The translations under genes and the position numbers were made by a program. Under the pieces are notes generated by a model that saw nothing but the letters and a program-made list of their open reading frames with translations, was not told the DNA's origin and searched no databases. Shown here piece by piece: positions 1 through 10,468 of a stretch of DNA of 64,000 nucleotides; within the stretch, counting starts at the first letter, position 1, and each line of letters starts with the position of its first letter. This DNA comes from an uncultured SAR86 cluster bacterium (lineage in GTDB: Bacteria > Pseudomonadota > Gammaproteobacteria > Magnimaribacterales > D2472), in assembly GCA_902558095.1 (NCBI GenBank), contig CACECP010000003.1, positions 80,887 through 144,886 of the forward strand, in the 5' to 3' direction.

Positions 1-743
<743 letters not shown>

Positions 744-764
744 TTATCTCCCTATATAAATTAT

Positions 765-1052
765 TTATTCAACAACACCAAAAATATCTTTTTCACTTAG
801 AATAAGATAGTCTTCACCGTTAACTTTTATTTCATTTCCGCCATACTGACCAAAAATCACTGTATCACCAACAGATACATTCATAGATGATACGTTGCCT
901 GATTCTGATACTTTTCCAGGCCCAACTGCTACTACTTCACCTTGTGAAGGTTTTTCCTTAGCAGAGCCTGAAAGAATAATACCCCCAGACGAGGTTTCCT
1001 CTTCTTCAGTTCTTTTAACAAGAACATTGTCATGTAAAGGTCTTAATTTCAT
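765..1052 (-). CDS. groES: 10 kDa co-chaperonin GroES
   Basis: Heptameric lid of the GroEL chamber. The 95-residue length is normal for the family. The N-terminus MKLRPLHDNVLVKR, the mobile-loop region with SSGGIILSGSA, and the C-terminal DYLILSEKDIFGVVE are all family-typical. The site GGAGAG precedes the ATG. The gene is followed after 24 bp by groEL, with which it forms the groESL operon. A candidate heat-shock promoter lies just upstream. Confidence 0.98.
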   Translation of the reverse strand: MKLRPLHDNVLVKRTEEEETSSGGIILSGSAKEKPSQGEVVAVGPGKVSESGNVSSMNVSVGDTVIFGQYGGNEIKVNGEDYLILSEKDIFGVVE

Positions 1053-1094
1053 TTATCTCTCCATATAAATAACTAAAATTTTTCTTAAAAAGTA

Positions 1095-1120
1095 ATTATG
1101 GGCTAAAAAATATAAATCAA
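1095..1120 (-). promoter_or_regulatory. possible sigma-32-like promoter for groESL
   Basis: On the reverse strand a TTGATT element (1115-1120) and a GCCCATAAT element (1095-1103) are separated by 11 bp. The -10 part resembles the sigma-32 consensus CCCCATnT; the -35 part is weak and the spacing is short. The -35 element overlaps the stop codon of the upstream VanZ-like gene. groESL is a classic sigma-32 target, which favours the reading, but the match is imperfect. Confidence 0.3.
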
Positions 1121-1464
1121 TAGCTTATATTATTTTTTATTTTAAAAATTAAAAGCGCAATTGTAACCCCAATAAGATTGGCAAGTAAGTCTAAATATTC
1201 AAAAAATCTATATGGGTGATAGTAATGAATAATTTCTATTATTAGTCCAAATATAAAAATTAAAACAATAATCATTGTTCTCGATATGTTAAACCTGCAC
1301 AACAAACCTGTATATGCTAGATAAAAATATATTAAAGCATGAACTAATTTATCTGATAAGAAAGATAAAGATGCAAAATTAGGTATTTCAAAAGACGGAA
1401 CAATACTTAAATACAGCACCCCAAAAAGTGAAGCAAAAAATATAGGCCTCATTAAATGTATCAT
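1117..1464 (-). CDS. VanZ-like family small membrane protein
   Basis: A 115-residue protein made mostly of hydrophobic segments, about four membrane spans by eye. The motifs DKLVHALIYFYLA and EIIHYYHPYRFFEYLDLLANLIG, with their conserved His, Glu and Asp-Leu-Leu-Ala-Asn, match the VanZ-like family of uncharacterised inner-membrane proteins. It starts 3 bp after ampG, so it is probably the last gene of the lspA-ispH-ampD-ampG string. ATG at 1464 or 1452 could be the start, and neither has a strong ribosome binding site. The molecular function is unknown. Confidence 0.75.
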   Translation of the reverse strand: MIHLMRPIFFASLFGVLYLSIVPSFEIPNFASLSFLSDKLVHALIYFYLAYTGLLCRFNISRTMIIVLIFIFGLIIEIIHYYHPYRFFEYLDLLANLIGVTIALLIFKIKNNISY

Positions 1465-1467
1465 GCT

Positions 1468-2826
1468 TTAAACTTTATATTTCTTTGAATAAAACAATAA
1501 AAGTAAAATAGAAGGTATTGTCATTAATGAGGTACAGACATAAAACAACATCCATGAGCTATCATTAACTCTCTCAATAATTGCCAGTGCTGAAACAACA
1601 ACTGATTGAATAGTTACTGAATTCATTTCAAATGATTGATTAATATTGTTCAAAATATTTGAATCATTAAAAATATACTTTCTAAAGCCTTCTATTACAA
1701 CGCCTGAGAAACCAGATAATATCTTACCTACTAACGTCATGATTGATGTTAATAATGCATATTGCACTGCAGTGTATTTCTTAGATACTAAGCTTGTTAA
1801 AAAAGTTATATTAATAGTACCAACAACGCCAGCAGCAATACTATCTAATGCGACAATACTCGATAAAGTTAAAAGGTTCTTCTCGGAGATTGCGATGTAG
1901 GCAAAAAAGATATTGGTAAACATCACCAAAAATGCACCAATTAAAAGAGCGTTATATATATTGAATCTTTTTAAAAGAAAAGTACCTAAATAAAATCCAA
2001 AGATTGCAGCCGCCAAAGCAACAAATTTTACTACTAAAGCTATTTCATCTAGAGTAAATCCCATTTTTACATAAAAAACATTAGTGATTTGTCCAGTTAC
2101 AATGTCTGTCAATCTGTATGTAGCAATAATTAGAAAAAGTATTGATATGGCATAAATTCCAAACCTTTTATAAAAATCTTTAAGCGGATTTATCAAAGAA
2201 TTAATCAAATTTGAACTTACAAGTTTAATATTCTTTTTCTCTTGAACTACAAAACAACCAAGAATTCCAAATACCATCATGAATGCCATCAACTGATATA
2301 CAAATTCCCAACTTGTTCTTGAAGCAATAACCAATGCACCAGAGGTTGCCAGCAAGATTGCAATTCTATAACCGAGTTGATAGCCGGCAGCTAATTTCCC
2401 CTGTTCTTCTATTTTGGATAACTCTATTCTGAAAGCATCAACAGCGATATCATTGAACGATCCACATAAAGCAATTAAAAATGCAAAAAATGCAAATAAA
2501 TTTAGATTTTCTTTTGGATTTATTAACGATAACATTAGGAGACCAAAAATAATTATTAATTGCATTAAGATAATCCAGCTTTTTCTTTTTCCATATTTGT
2601 TTAATATGGGTATTGAAAAATTATCAATTAAAGGTGCCCAAAAAACTTTTAGCGAATAAGTTAAAACTACCCAAGCAAAGAAACCTATTGTCTTAATATC
2701 AACATTAATAAATGCTAGCCAAGTTGCTAGAGTAGAAAAAATTAACATATATGGAAGGCCAGAAGCAAAGCCTAACAAGGTTATGCTCAAATATTTTTTA
2801 TATGGTTTATTTAATGCAGTACTCAT
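1468..2826 (-). CDS. ampG: AmpG-like muropeptide permease (major facilitator superfamily)
   Basis: Predicted inner-membrane importer of anhydro-muropeptides released during cell-wall turnover. The 452-residue protein is hydrophobic throughout. Its N-terminus, GFASGLPYMLIFSTLATWL, and the following KVFWAPLIDNF and NDIAVDAFR are AmpG signatures. Its ATG overlaps the stop of ampD by 4 bp (ATGA), implying translational coupling with the amidase that processes the imported substrate. That neighbour makes the substrate assignment stronger than sequence alone. Confidence 0.9.
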   Translation of the reverse strand: MSTALNKPYKKYLSITLLGFASGLPYMLIFSTLATWLAFINVDIKTIGFFAWVVLTYSLKVFWAPLIDNFSIPILNKYGKRKSWIILMQLIIIFGLLMLSLINPKENLNLFAFFAFLIALCGSFNDIAVDAFRIELSKIEEQGKLAAGYQLGYRIAILLATSGALVIASRTSWEFVYQLMAFMMVFGILGCFVVQEKKNIKLVSSNLINSLINPLKDFYKRFGIYAISILFLIIATYRLTDIVTGQITNVFYVKMGFTLDEIALVVKFVALAAAIFGFYLGTFLLKRFNIYNALLIGAFLVMFTNIFFAYIAISEKNLLTLSSIVALDSIAAGVVGTINITFLTSLVSKKYTAVQYALLTSIMTLVGKILSGFSGVVIEGFRKYIFNDSNILNNINQSFEMNSVTIQSVVVSALAIIERVNDSSWMLFYVCTSLMTIPSILLLLFYSKKYKV

Positions 2827-3362
2827 AATGATTCAAGATATCTATTCCATTCAAAAAATCTTCCTGGATCAGTTTTTCTTCCTGGTGATATATCTGAATG
2901 ACCTATAATATTTTCCTTGTTTGTTGAAGGATATCTTTCAATAATTGCCTTAGTTGCAATTATTAATGAACTATATTGCTCTTTTGAAAAAAAATCATCT
3001 TCTGATCCTTCAAGTTCGATGCCAATTGAATAATCATTGCAATCTGGAACTCCTCTAAAGATTGACTTTCCTGCATGCCATGCTCTTTTATTAAAAGGAA
3101 CAAACTGAATTATTTCGCCATCTCGTTTTACGTAAAGATGAGAGGACACCTTAAGATCCTTGATACTCTCAAAATATTTATTATCTGAATTACGAAGTTT
3201 ATTTAAAAAAAATTTTTCTACGTAATTACCGCCATATTTTTTTGGAGGTAAACTTATGCAATGAATAACAATTAAGCTGATGTTTTCTTCATTTGGTCTT
3301 TCGTTAAAATTTGGAGATTTTAGAAATTTTATATTCTTAAAAAGATGGTCTTCTATATCCAT
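2823..3362 (-). CDS. ampD: 1,6-anhydro-N-acetylmuramoyl-L-alanine amidase AmpD
   Basis: Cytosolic zinc amidase that cuts the stem peptide from anhydro-muropeptides. In 179 residues it carries the family zinc ligands H34 (VIHCIS), H155 (IIGHSDISPGRKTDPG) and D165, with E116 and K163 at the catalytic positions and the WHAG motif at 95-98. No signal peptide is visible, which separates AmpD from periplasmic AmiD-type amidases. The gene sits directly behind ispH and overlaps ampG by 4 bp. No ampR-like regulator or ampC is seen nearby. Confidence 0.94.
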   Translation of the reverse strand: MDIEDHLFKNIKFLKSPNFNERPNEENISLIVIHCISLPPKKYGGNYVEKFFLNKLRNSDNKYFESIKDLKVSSHLYVKRDGEIIQFVPFNKRAWHAGKSIFRGVPDCNDYSIGIELEGSEDDFFSKEQYSSLIIATKAIIERYPSTNKENIIGHSDISPGRKTDPGRFFEWNRYLESL

Positions 3363-4301
3363 TTATCTTAATTCTGCAGGGAGTTTAAAGTAAATATTTT
3401 CTTTATCTTCTCCATGTTCCATTATTTTTGCACCAATATGGGCTTCAAGAGATTTTGCAATTTCAACAACTCTTGATTCAGGAGCAGATGCTCCTGCTGT
3501 AATCGAAATATTTGAACATGACGAAAGCTCTTCAAGATCCAAATCAGCAAATTCATCTATTAAGGCAGACTTACATCCACAATTTTCAGCTAATTCTTTT
3601 AATCGATTTGAGTTTGAGCTATTTTTTGAACCAACAACAATAATATAATCAGATTCTAAAGCCAATTGTTTAACAGCATCTTGTCTATTTTGTGTTGCAT
3701 AACAAATGTCATCTTTTTTAGGAAGATTAATATTAGGAAATTTGCTTTTTAAAATATCAATAATAGCTACGGTCTCATCAACACTTAAAGTGGTCTGTGT
3801 TACCAATGCTATTTCTCTTGTGTTTTCAATTTGCAAATTTCTAGCATCTTTTTCATCCTGAACTAAATATATATTGCTGTTTTTTGAATTAACATGTCGC
3901 CCCATAGTACCTTCCACTTCTGGATGACCCTCATGACCAATTAATATAATGTCTCTATTGGCTTTTGCATGTTTGATGACTTCCATATGGACTTTTGTTA
4001 CCAGAGGACAAGTTGCATCAAAATAATTTAAATTTCTAGATTTTGTAGTTTCTTCAACTTCACTTGAAACACCATGAGCACTAAATATTACAAGAGAGTT
4101 ATCAGGTATTTCATCAATGTTTTCAACAAAAATTGCCCCTTTCTTTTTTAAATCATTTACAACAACTTTATTATGGACAACTTCATGTTTTACATATACT
4201 GGTGCTCCGTAAATATCTAATGCTTTATTAACAATATCTATTGCTCTATCAACGCCAGCACAAAAACCTCTTGGATTAGCTAGTTTTATCTCTTTGTTCA
4301 T
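3363..4301 (-). CDS. ispH: 4-hydroxy-3-methylbut-2-enyl diphosphate reductase IspH
   Basis: Last enzyme of the MEP isoprenoid pathway, making IPP and DMAPP with a [4Fe-4S] cluster. The 312 residues include the three cluster cysteines C14 (PRGFCAGVDRA), C98 (DATCPL) and C200 (DDICYATQNRQ). The start codon lies inside lspA (26 bp overlap). The lspA-ispH pairing is conserved in gammaproteobacteria, although fkpB, which lies between them in E. coli, is missing. ispG and ispDF of the same pathway lie elsewhere in the window. Confidence 0.98.
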   Translation of the reverse strand: MNKEIKLANPRGFCAGVDRAIDIVNKALDIYGAPVYVKHEVVHNKVVVNDLKKKGAIFVENIDEIPDNSLVIFSAHGVSSEVEETTKSRNLNYFDATCPLVTKVHMEVIKHAKANRDIILIGHEGHPEVEGTMGRHVNSKNSNIYLVQDEKDARNLQIENTREIALVTQTTLSVDETVAIIDILKSKFPNINLPKKDDICYATQNRQDAVKQLALESDYIIVVGSKNSSNSNRLKELAENCGCKSALIDEFADLDLEELSSCSNISITAGASAPESRVVEIAKSLEAHIGAKIMEHGEDKENIYFKLPAELR

Positions 4302-4788
4302 CTTTTATCTTATAAATAATTTCAAAGTATATAATTAAAATTGCACCTATTGTTATAAATAAATCTGCTAAATTAAAAACAAAAAATGAAAAATTCATTA
4401 TTTCTAAATGCAAAAAGTCTGTAACTTGTCCATCATTTATTCGATCAAGTATGTTTCCTAAAGCGCCACCAGTTATAAAAGACAGCGCAATCTTTTTTTT
4501 AAAATTTTCTTCTTTATAAATTAACCATACAAGATAAATACTTATCAAAAGAGTTAATATTAATAAAGCATAGGACACATAAATTCCTTCATCGTCTAAC
4601 ATGCCAAAAGCAATTCCAGAGTTATAAATTAATAAAAGATCTATGAATGGAAAAAATGTTTCATTTAATTGTCCCTGTTCAAGATTATTCAAAGCCAGTT
4701 CTTTTGAAGAAAAATCTAGAACTATAAGAAATATAATAAATAAAATAATTTTAATTTTAGACAAAACTTCTTTGTTCACCCTCTTCAT
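4276..4788 (-). CDS. lspA: lipoprotein signal peptidase LspA (signal peptidase II)
   Basis: Inner-membrane aspartyl protease that removes signal peptides from diacylated prolipoproteins. Four hydrophobic spans, NSGIAFGML, GGALGNILDRI, and the two catalytic-Asp blocks VTDFLH and FNLADLF are present. I chose ATG 4788; a TTG one codon upstream (4791) is possible, and neither has a clear ribosome binding site. It overlaps ileS upstream and ispH downstream. Its substrates in this window include the predicted lipoproteins BamB, BamC and Pal. Confidence 0.96.
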   Translation of the reverse strand: MKRVNKEVLSKIKIILFIIFLIVLDFSSKELALNNLEQGQLNETFFPFIDLLLIYNSGIAFGMLDDEGIYVSYALLILTLLISIYLVWLIYKEENFKKKIALSFITGGALGNILDRINDGQVTDFLHLEIMNFSFFVFNLADLFITIGAILIIYFEIIYKIKDEQRDKTS

Positions 4789-7528
4789 CAATATTAGTAA
4801 TACATCTGTGACAAATTTCTTTATGAATACTGCTCTTTCCTACTGAAATGTCTCTATGCCAACACCGAGTGCATTTGTCATGTTCTGAATTTGTAATAAC
4901 AATATTTAAAGAAGATTCTTTTTTTATATTTGCTTCTGAACATATAAAAAGAAAATGAAGTTCATTACCTAATTTTTCTAAAATTTTAAAATCTTCATCA
5001 TTTGCTCCAATATTTACAATCGCATCAAGTGATCCTTTAAGTTTATTATCATTTCTAAGTTTTTCTATGGATTGATTAACAGAATCTTTTATTTCAAAAA
5101 GCCTTTTCCATTCATCGGAATCAATCTTTGAATTGCTATTATTGTTGTTACTAAGATAATTTGAGAGGAATACTGACTCCTCTTGATTAATAAGATCTGA
5201 ACACGATTGCCATATTTCTTCAGCAGTATATGAAAGAATTGGTGCTATTAGTCTAATTAAAATATTTAATAATTCTTCTAAGCTTGTTTGGCATGACCTT
5301 CTTGCCAATGAATCAGTTTTACATGTATATAATCTATCTTTAACGATATCTAAGTAAATGCCTCCAAGCTCATTTACGCAGAAATTATGAATGTTTTGAA
5401 CAACTTTATGATATGAATATGAGTTATATAAATCCAATACTTTTTCTTGAAGTTTGCTTGCTTCAATAATTATCCATTTATCTAACTCGACTCGATTTTC
5501 GAAATCAATTTTATTTTTAGTAGAAAAATCATTTATATTTCCAAGAATAAATCTAAAAGTATTTCGTATTCTTCTATATTGATCAGATGCTTGTTTTAGA
5601 ATTTCATCTGAAGCGACCATCTCACTCCTAAAATCAGTAGATGCAACCCATAATCTTAATATGTCTGCGCCTAAGTTGTCCCAAACCTTCTGAGGTGAAA
5701 CAACATTACCCAGTGATTTTGATTGTTTTCTTCCATTCTCATCAACTACAAATCCGTGAGTTAATACTGACTTATATGGCGCATCTCCATTTATAGCAAT
5801 ACTAGTTAATAAAGATGACTGGAACCACCCCCTGTGCTGATCCGATCCTTCTAAATATAGATCAGCTACAATGTCTTCATCAAAATGCTTTGAGGATACT
5901 GCATAATGAGTTACACCTGAGTCAAACCAAACATCTAAAGAATCCTTAATTTTTATGTAATTATCAGCATCGGATATAAAATCTTTTAGATCTAATTTGT
6001 CCCAAATTGAGATGCCATTCTTTTCAATTTCATTTGCAAATAAGTGAAATAGTTTTGATTGATCTGGATGAATTTCACCAGTTTCTTTATGAACAACCAG
6101 GGTTATTGGAACTCCCCAGTTCCTTTGTCTTGAAATACACCAGTCAGGTCTATCTTCTAACATGGATTCAATCCTTTGAAGCCCCCATGAAGGTTCCCAG
6201 CTTACAGTGTCAATTGTTTTTTTTGCATCATTTAGTAAATTATTTTTATCCATTGAAATGAACCATTGAGGAGTAGAGGTAAAAATAAGTGGAGTTTTAT
6301 GTCTCCAACAATGAGGATATGAATGGCTATATTCCTCAAGACTGACAAGAGAATTTGTTTCTTTTAATTTTTCTATAACTAATGGATCTGCTTTCACAGC
6401 AGGCAAACCTTTCAAAAAATCAATTTCATCTTTAAAAAGCCCTAAGCTATTCATCGCTTTTATTGGCCTAATATTATTTTTCTTACATATTAGATGATCA
6501 TCAACGCCGTGAGCAGGTGCAGTATGCACGCATCCTGTTCCAGTCTCTGTCGTGACATGATCACCATGAAGTAATACTGATTTTCTATCTAAAAAAGGAT
6601 GTAGGAGTTGAATATCTGAAATTAATTTACCAGGTACCTTGGATATTTCTGTGCCAACCTTTCCCCATCTTTCCATGCATTCATCAATCATTTCAGAAGC
6701 AATAACTACGTGCGTATCATCAACATTTATCAATGAATAATCTAACTCTGCATTAATACAAACCGCAACATTTGATGGGATAGTCCATGGTGTGGTCGTC
6801 CAAATTACAAAAGAAATTGATTCTGGTTTATTTGTATTAAAAATATCTTTCAACTTGGATATTGATTCTTTGTCAGCTTCAAATGAAACATCAATAGATT
6901 TTGAAGTTTTATCCTTATACTCAACTTCTGCTTCAGCCAAAGCAGAACCACAGTCCTGACACCAATGAACTGGTTTTTCACCTTTTTCAATGTGTCCAGC
7001 ATCATAGATCTTTCCTAATGCCCTTACAACATCTGCCTCAAAATTTGAATCAAGGGATTTATATGGATTGTCCCAATCACCTAATATTCCTAGTCTTTTA
7101 AAATCATTTAATTGATTATTTATTTGTGATTCTGCATATTCTTTGCAGGCATTTTGAAAAGTTTCTTTATTCTTAACTAAATCGCTATTTTTACCATGCT
7201 TCTTTTCAACATTTAACTCAATCGGTAGTCCATGACAGTCCCAACCAGGAATGAATGGTGCGTTTAAGCCCTGAAGTGTCTTATTCTTGATAGTTATATC
7301 TTTTAAAACTTTGTTTACTGAATGACCAAGATGGATTGATCCATTGGCATACGGAGGCCCATCATGAAGTAAAAACAATTTTCTATCTTCGTATTTTTGT
7401 CTAATTTTTTTGTAAAGATTTTTTTTCTCCCATAAATCAAGAATTTCAGGCTCCTTTTTTGGTAAACCAGCTTTCATTGAAAAATCTGTTTCAGGTAGAT
7501 TTAATGTATCTCTATAATTAATAGTCAT
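4757..7528 (-). CDS. ileS: isoleucyl-tRNA synthetase IleS
   Basis: Class I aminoacyl-tRNA synthetase charging tRNA-Ile, 923 residues. The HIGH-type motif is PYANGSIHLGHSVNK, the KMSKS-type motif reads KQSKSLGN, and the CP1 editing domain carries WTTTPWTIPSN and the GTGCVHTAPAHG region. The C-terminus ends in a zinc knuckle with CTRCW and CHRC pairs, as in the bacterial type with a C-terminal Zn finger. It overlaps ribF by 11 bp upstream and lspA by about 30 bp downstream, which is the conserved ribF-ileS-lspA order. Confidence 0.98.
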   Translation of the reverse strand: MTINYRDTLNLPETDFSMKAGLPKKEPEILDLWEKKNLYKKIRQKYEDRKLFLLHDGPPYANGSIHLGHSVNKVLKDITIKNKTLQGLNAPFIPGWDCHGLPIELNVEKKHGKNSDLVKNKETFQNACKEYAESQINNQLNDFKRLGILGDWDNPYKSLDSNFEADVVRALGKIYDAGHIEKGEKPVHWCQDCGSALAEAEVEYKDKTSKSIDVSFEADKESISKLKDIFNTNKPESISFVIWTTTPWTIPSNVAVCINAELDYSLINVDDTHVVIASEMIDECMERWGKVGTEISKVPGKLISDIQLLHPFLDRKSVLLHGDHVTTETGTGCVHTAPAHGVDDHLICKKNNIRPIKAMNSLGLFKDEIDFLKGLPAVKADPLVIEKLKETNSLVSLEEYSHSYPHCWRHKTPLIFTSTPQWFISMDKNNLLNDAKKTIDTVSWEPSWGLQRIESMLEDRPDWCISRQRNWGVPITLVVHKETGEIHPDQSKLFHLFANEIEKNGISIWDKLDLKDFISDADNYIKIKDSLDVWFDSGVTHYAVSSKHFDEDIVADLYLEGSDQHRGWFQSSLLTSIAINGDAPYKSVLTHGFVVDENGRKQSKSLGNVVSPQKVWDNLGADILRLWVASTDFRSEMVASDEILKQASDQYRRIRNTFRFILGNINDFSTKNKIDFENRVELDKWIIIEASKLQEKVLDLYNSYSYHKVVQNIHNFCVNELGGIYLDIVKDRLYTCKTDSLARRSCQTSLEELLNILIRLIAPILSYTAEEIWQSCSDLINQEESVFLSNYLSNNNNSNSKIDSDEWKRLFEIKDSVNQSIEKLRNDNKLKGSLDAIVNIGANDEDFKILEKLGNELHFLFICSEANIKKESSLNIVITNSEHDKCTRCWHRDISVGKSSIHKEICHRCITNIDEEGEQRSFV

Positions 7529-8480
7529 TTGAATTATTTAAAAATTTTTTAGCAATTAAGATATCCTGTTGAATTTGCAATTTTAACATGTCTAAATTAT
7601 CAAATTTCTTTTCATCTCTTATTTTTTTTATAAATTTAATTGTTACTCTCTGAGAGTAGATATCATCATTAAAATCAAATAAATGAACCTCTAGAACAGG
7701 GTGTTTTCCACCAACAGTCGGCCTTAAACCCATATTAGCTATTCCTTTGAAATCATTATTTTCAAGACTGCACTCAACTGCATAAACTCCTTTTATAGGA
7801 AGCTTTTGTTTTGGTAGCCATAAATTTGCAGTTGGTACATCAATTGTTCTACCTAAATGTTGGCCGTGTACAACTTTGCCAGAGAAAGTATATGGCCTAC
7901 CAAGAAGTTCTTCTGCAAGCTTAAAATCATCATTTGCAAGTGCTTTCCTTATTCTAGTACTACTTACACGCTCACCTTTGTAAATTATTGTATCTGTATT
8001 TTCAACTAGGATCTTTTTTTCTTTTCCCCATTCTCTCAATTGATTTGTATCTCCTGCTCTATTAGTACCAAATCTGAAGTCATCTCCAACAGTAAAGCTA
8101 GCAAGGTTTATCGAATCCAATATTTCAGAAATAAAAACTTCTGGTGACATATTTCTAAGTGAGTTATTAAATTTAAGGAAAAAAGCAAAATCAATACCAT
8201 TTTTATTTAACTGATTGAACTTTTCTCTCCATGAACAGATTCTGGGAGGAATCTTATTTTTGATATTGTTTTTTGTTGCAAAATATTCTGAAGCGTGTGG
8301 TTCAGTAAAGAATACAATTGTTTTAGAGTTGAATATTTTTGAATTATCTTTTATTTTTTTTATGACAGCTTGGTGGCCTAAATGTAATCCATCAAAATTT
8401 CCAATAGTTCCAGAAAGTTTCACATCTTTAAATCTTAATTTAAATAAATCAAGATTTTGTTGTCCTCTAATTAAATACAT
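7518..8480 (-). CDS. ribF: bifunctional riboflavin kinase / FMN adenylyltransferase RibF
   Basis: Converts riboflavin to FMN and FAD. In 320 residues the N-terminal nucleotidyltransferase half shows GTIGNFDGLHLGHQAVI and STRIRKAL, and the C-terminal kinase half shows GRTIDVPTANLWLP and KGVYAVEC. Length and two-domain order are normal. It sits 1 bp after murJ and overlaps ileS. SdhA and Lpd in this window depend on its product FAD. Confidence 0.97.
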   Translation of the reverse strand: MYLIRGQQNLDLFKLRFKDVKLSGTIGNFDGLHLGHQAVIKKIKDNSKIFNSKTIVFFTEPHASEYFATKNNIKNKIPPRICSWREKFNQLNKNGIDFAFFLKFNNSLRNMSPEVFISEILDSINLASFTVGDDFRFGTNRAGDTNQLREWGKEKKILVENTDTIIYKGERVSSTRIRKALANDDFKLAEELLGRPYTFSGKVVHGQHLGRTIDVPTANLWLPKQKLPIKGVYAVECSLENNDFKGIANMGLRPTVGGKHPVLEVHLFDFNDDIYSQRVTIKFIKKIRDEKKFDNLDMLKLQIQQDILIAKKFLNNSNDY

Positions 8481-8481
8481 A

Positions 8482-10047
8482 TCAATCTAATATTTCCTTA
8501 AGTGGCTGTTTATATATAAATCTAGCAACAGAAAAATATACGATTATTGAGATTATTATTTCAGCTAATAGATAAAGTATTCTTTCTATTTGACTTAATT
8601 CTATAAAGTTAACCCATGAGGTAAAGAAATATAGAAAGATAATAAGAGATGTACTTGATAGTAAAACCATACAATTAAATCTGTTAAATATACTTTTAAT
8701 CTCTATAAAACCATCTTTATACAAAATTATTTCAAGAATAAAGACGCTTATTAATGCAGATATTGAACTCCCAATAGCTATTCCGACATGACCAAAACCA
8801 TAAACAAAAGCTAAAATATAATTTAAAGCAGCATTCAACAACAAGGATAAAATTGCAACATACATAGGTGTTTTTGTATTTTTTTGTGCAAAAAATGCTG
8901 GAGTCAGAACCTTCATAAGCATGAAGAATGGAAGCCCAATAGAAAATGCTATTAAGCTATAGGAAGATTTAAAAACATCTAATTGAGTGAACTCTCCCCT
9001 ATAAAAGATTGCACTAATTATATCTTCAGCACAAAACATCAAACCTATTAGAGAAGGAATACCGATAAACAAAACAAATCTTTGTCCCTTTTGTAAGGTA
9101 TTAATAAAAATTTTTCTCTCACTAATCACATCTAATTTAGATAATGTTGGTAAAAGAACTGTTCCGATACCAATTGCAAATATCCCCATCGGAAACTGAA
9201 CAAGCCTATCAGAAACATATAACCAAGTTGGGCTTCCTGTTTCAAGCAATGATGCGAAAATAGTATCTATCAACAAATTAATTTGTATTATGCCTCCAGC
9301 TAAAATTGCTGGAAAAATTACAATAAAAAACTTTTTAACTCCCTCATTCTTAAAATTTAATTTTGGTACAGGCAATCTATTTATGCTTCTTAGGGGCGCT
9401 ATTTGTATTAATAGTTGTACAAAACCAGCAAGTAATACCCCCCAAGCTAGTACAAAAATTTCAATTTCATATTTTGGGGCAATAAATACAGCTGCAATAA
9501 TTAAAGATAAATTAAAAACTACTGGAGTAAATGCTGGAATTGAAAATTTTTGATGAGTGTTTTGAATTCCACCAGCGAAAGCTACTAATGAAATCAATGC
9601 TAAATACGGAAACATTATTCTTAAAACTTTTACAGATATATCTTGTTTGATTGGATCAAAATAGAAACCTGGAGCAAACAAAAAGATAAAAATTGGTGCA
9701 AAAACTAAAACCAATAATGTGAAAACAAATAAGCAAAGCAACAATGTACCTGCGATAGAATTTAAAAACTCATTTGTTTTAAAATGGTTATTTTCTTTTT
9801 CATACTCTGCATATATTGGAACAAAAGCTTGATTGAAAGCTCCTTCAGCAAAAAAACGTCTAAATAAATTTGGAATTCTCAAGCAAATTACAAAAATATC
9901 ATGAAGAAATGATGCTCCAAGTAGATTGGTTGTAAAGACATCTCTTAACAGCCCAAAGAATCTTGAAAAACTTGTGCCAGTAATAACTTTCTTCAAATTA
10001 CTAAGAATGTTAAGAGGTCTACCCCGATTATTATGTATCTTGTTCAA
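8482..10047 (-). CDS. murJ: lipid II flippase MurJ
   Basis: MOP-superfamily inner-membrane protein that flips lipid II for peptidoglycan synthesis. The 521 hydrophobic residues include the family blocks [11 protein letters not shown] and [21 protein letters not shown], which carry the charged residues of the central cavity. The start is unclear. The annotated start is TTG 10047, overlapping msrB by 17 bp, and no ATG occurs near the N-terminus; homologues begin near residue 13 of this model. rpsT, often found next to murJ and ribF, is absent here. Confidence 0.95.
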   Translation of the reverse strand: MNKIHNNRGRPLNILSNLKKVITGTSFSRFFGLLRDVFTTNLLGASFLHDIFVICLRIPNLFRRFFAEGAFNQAFVPIYAEYEKENNHFKTNEFLNSIAGTLLLCLFVFTLLVLVFAPIFIFLFAPGFYFDPIKQDISVKVLRIMFPYLALISLVAFAGGIQNTHQKFSIPAFTPVVFNLSLIIAAVFIAPKYEIEIFVLAWGVLLAGFVQLLIQIAPLRSINRLPVPKLNFKNEGVKKFFIVIFPAILAGGIIQINLLIDTIFASLLETGSPTWLYVSDRLVQFPMGIFAIGIGTVLLPTLSKLDVISERKIFINTLQKGQRFVLFIGIPSLIGLMFCAEDIISAIFYRGEFTQLDVFKSSYSLIAFSIGLPFFMLMKVLTPAFFAQKNTKTPMYVAILSLLLNAALNYILAFVYGFGHVGIAIGSSISALISVFILEIILYKDGFIEIKSIFNRFNCMVLLSSTSLIIFLYFFTSWVNFIELSQIERILYLLAEIIISIIVYFSVARFIYKQPLKEILD

Positions 10048-10426
10048 AATCTAAGGATGCCGAATTTATGCAATATCTTAGTCCGGTAGGCATTGGACCA
10101 TCATTAAATACATGACCTAGATGTGCATCACATTTTGCGCACTTAACCTCTATTCTTTTCATACCAAATGAATTGTCCTCAAATTCGTTAATAAAATTTT
10201 CATCTTTAGGCAAGAAAAAACTTGGCCAACCACAACCTGAATCAAATTTAGTATCTGACTGAAATAACTCTTGACCGCAACAGATACATTTATAATTTCC
10301 TTGACCCTTGAAGTCCCAATATTTTCCAGTATAAGGTCTTTCCGTTCCAGATTGTCTAGTAACTCTATAACTCTCATCATTAAGCAAAGTTTTCCACTCA
10401 TCATCAGTTTTGACAATTTTTGACAT
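10031..10426 (-). CDS. msrB: peptide methionine-R-sulfoxide reductase MsrB
   Basis: Repairs oxidised methionine (R form) in proteins. The 131 residues include two zinc CxxC pairs (C47/C50 and C96/C99), the catalytic C119 in [10 protein letters not shown], and C65 in [10 protein letters not shown] at a possible resolving position. There is no signal peptide, so it is likely cytosolic. Its 3' end overlaps the predicted murJ start. A 135-residue reading frame in another phase over the same region is a shadow. Confidence 0.96.
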   Translation of the reverse strand: MSKIVKTDDEWKTLLNDESYRVTRQSGTERPYTGKYWDFKGQGNYKCICCGQELFQSDTKFDSGCGWPSFFLPKDENFINEFEDNSFGMKRIEVKCAKCDAHLGHVFNDGPMPTGLRYCINSASLDFEQDT

Positions 10427-10468
10427 GTACTAATTGTAAATAAAAAGAAGTTATATAGGTAGGTATTA

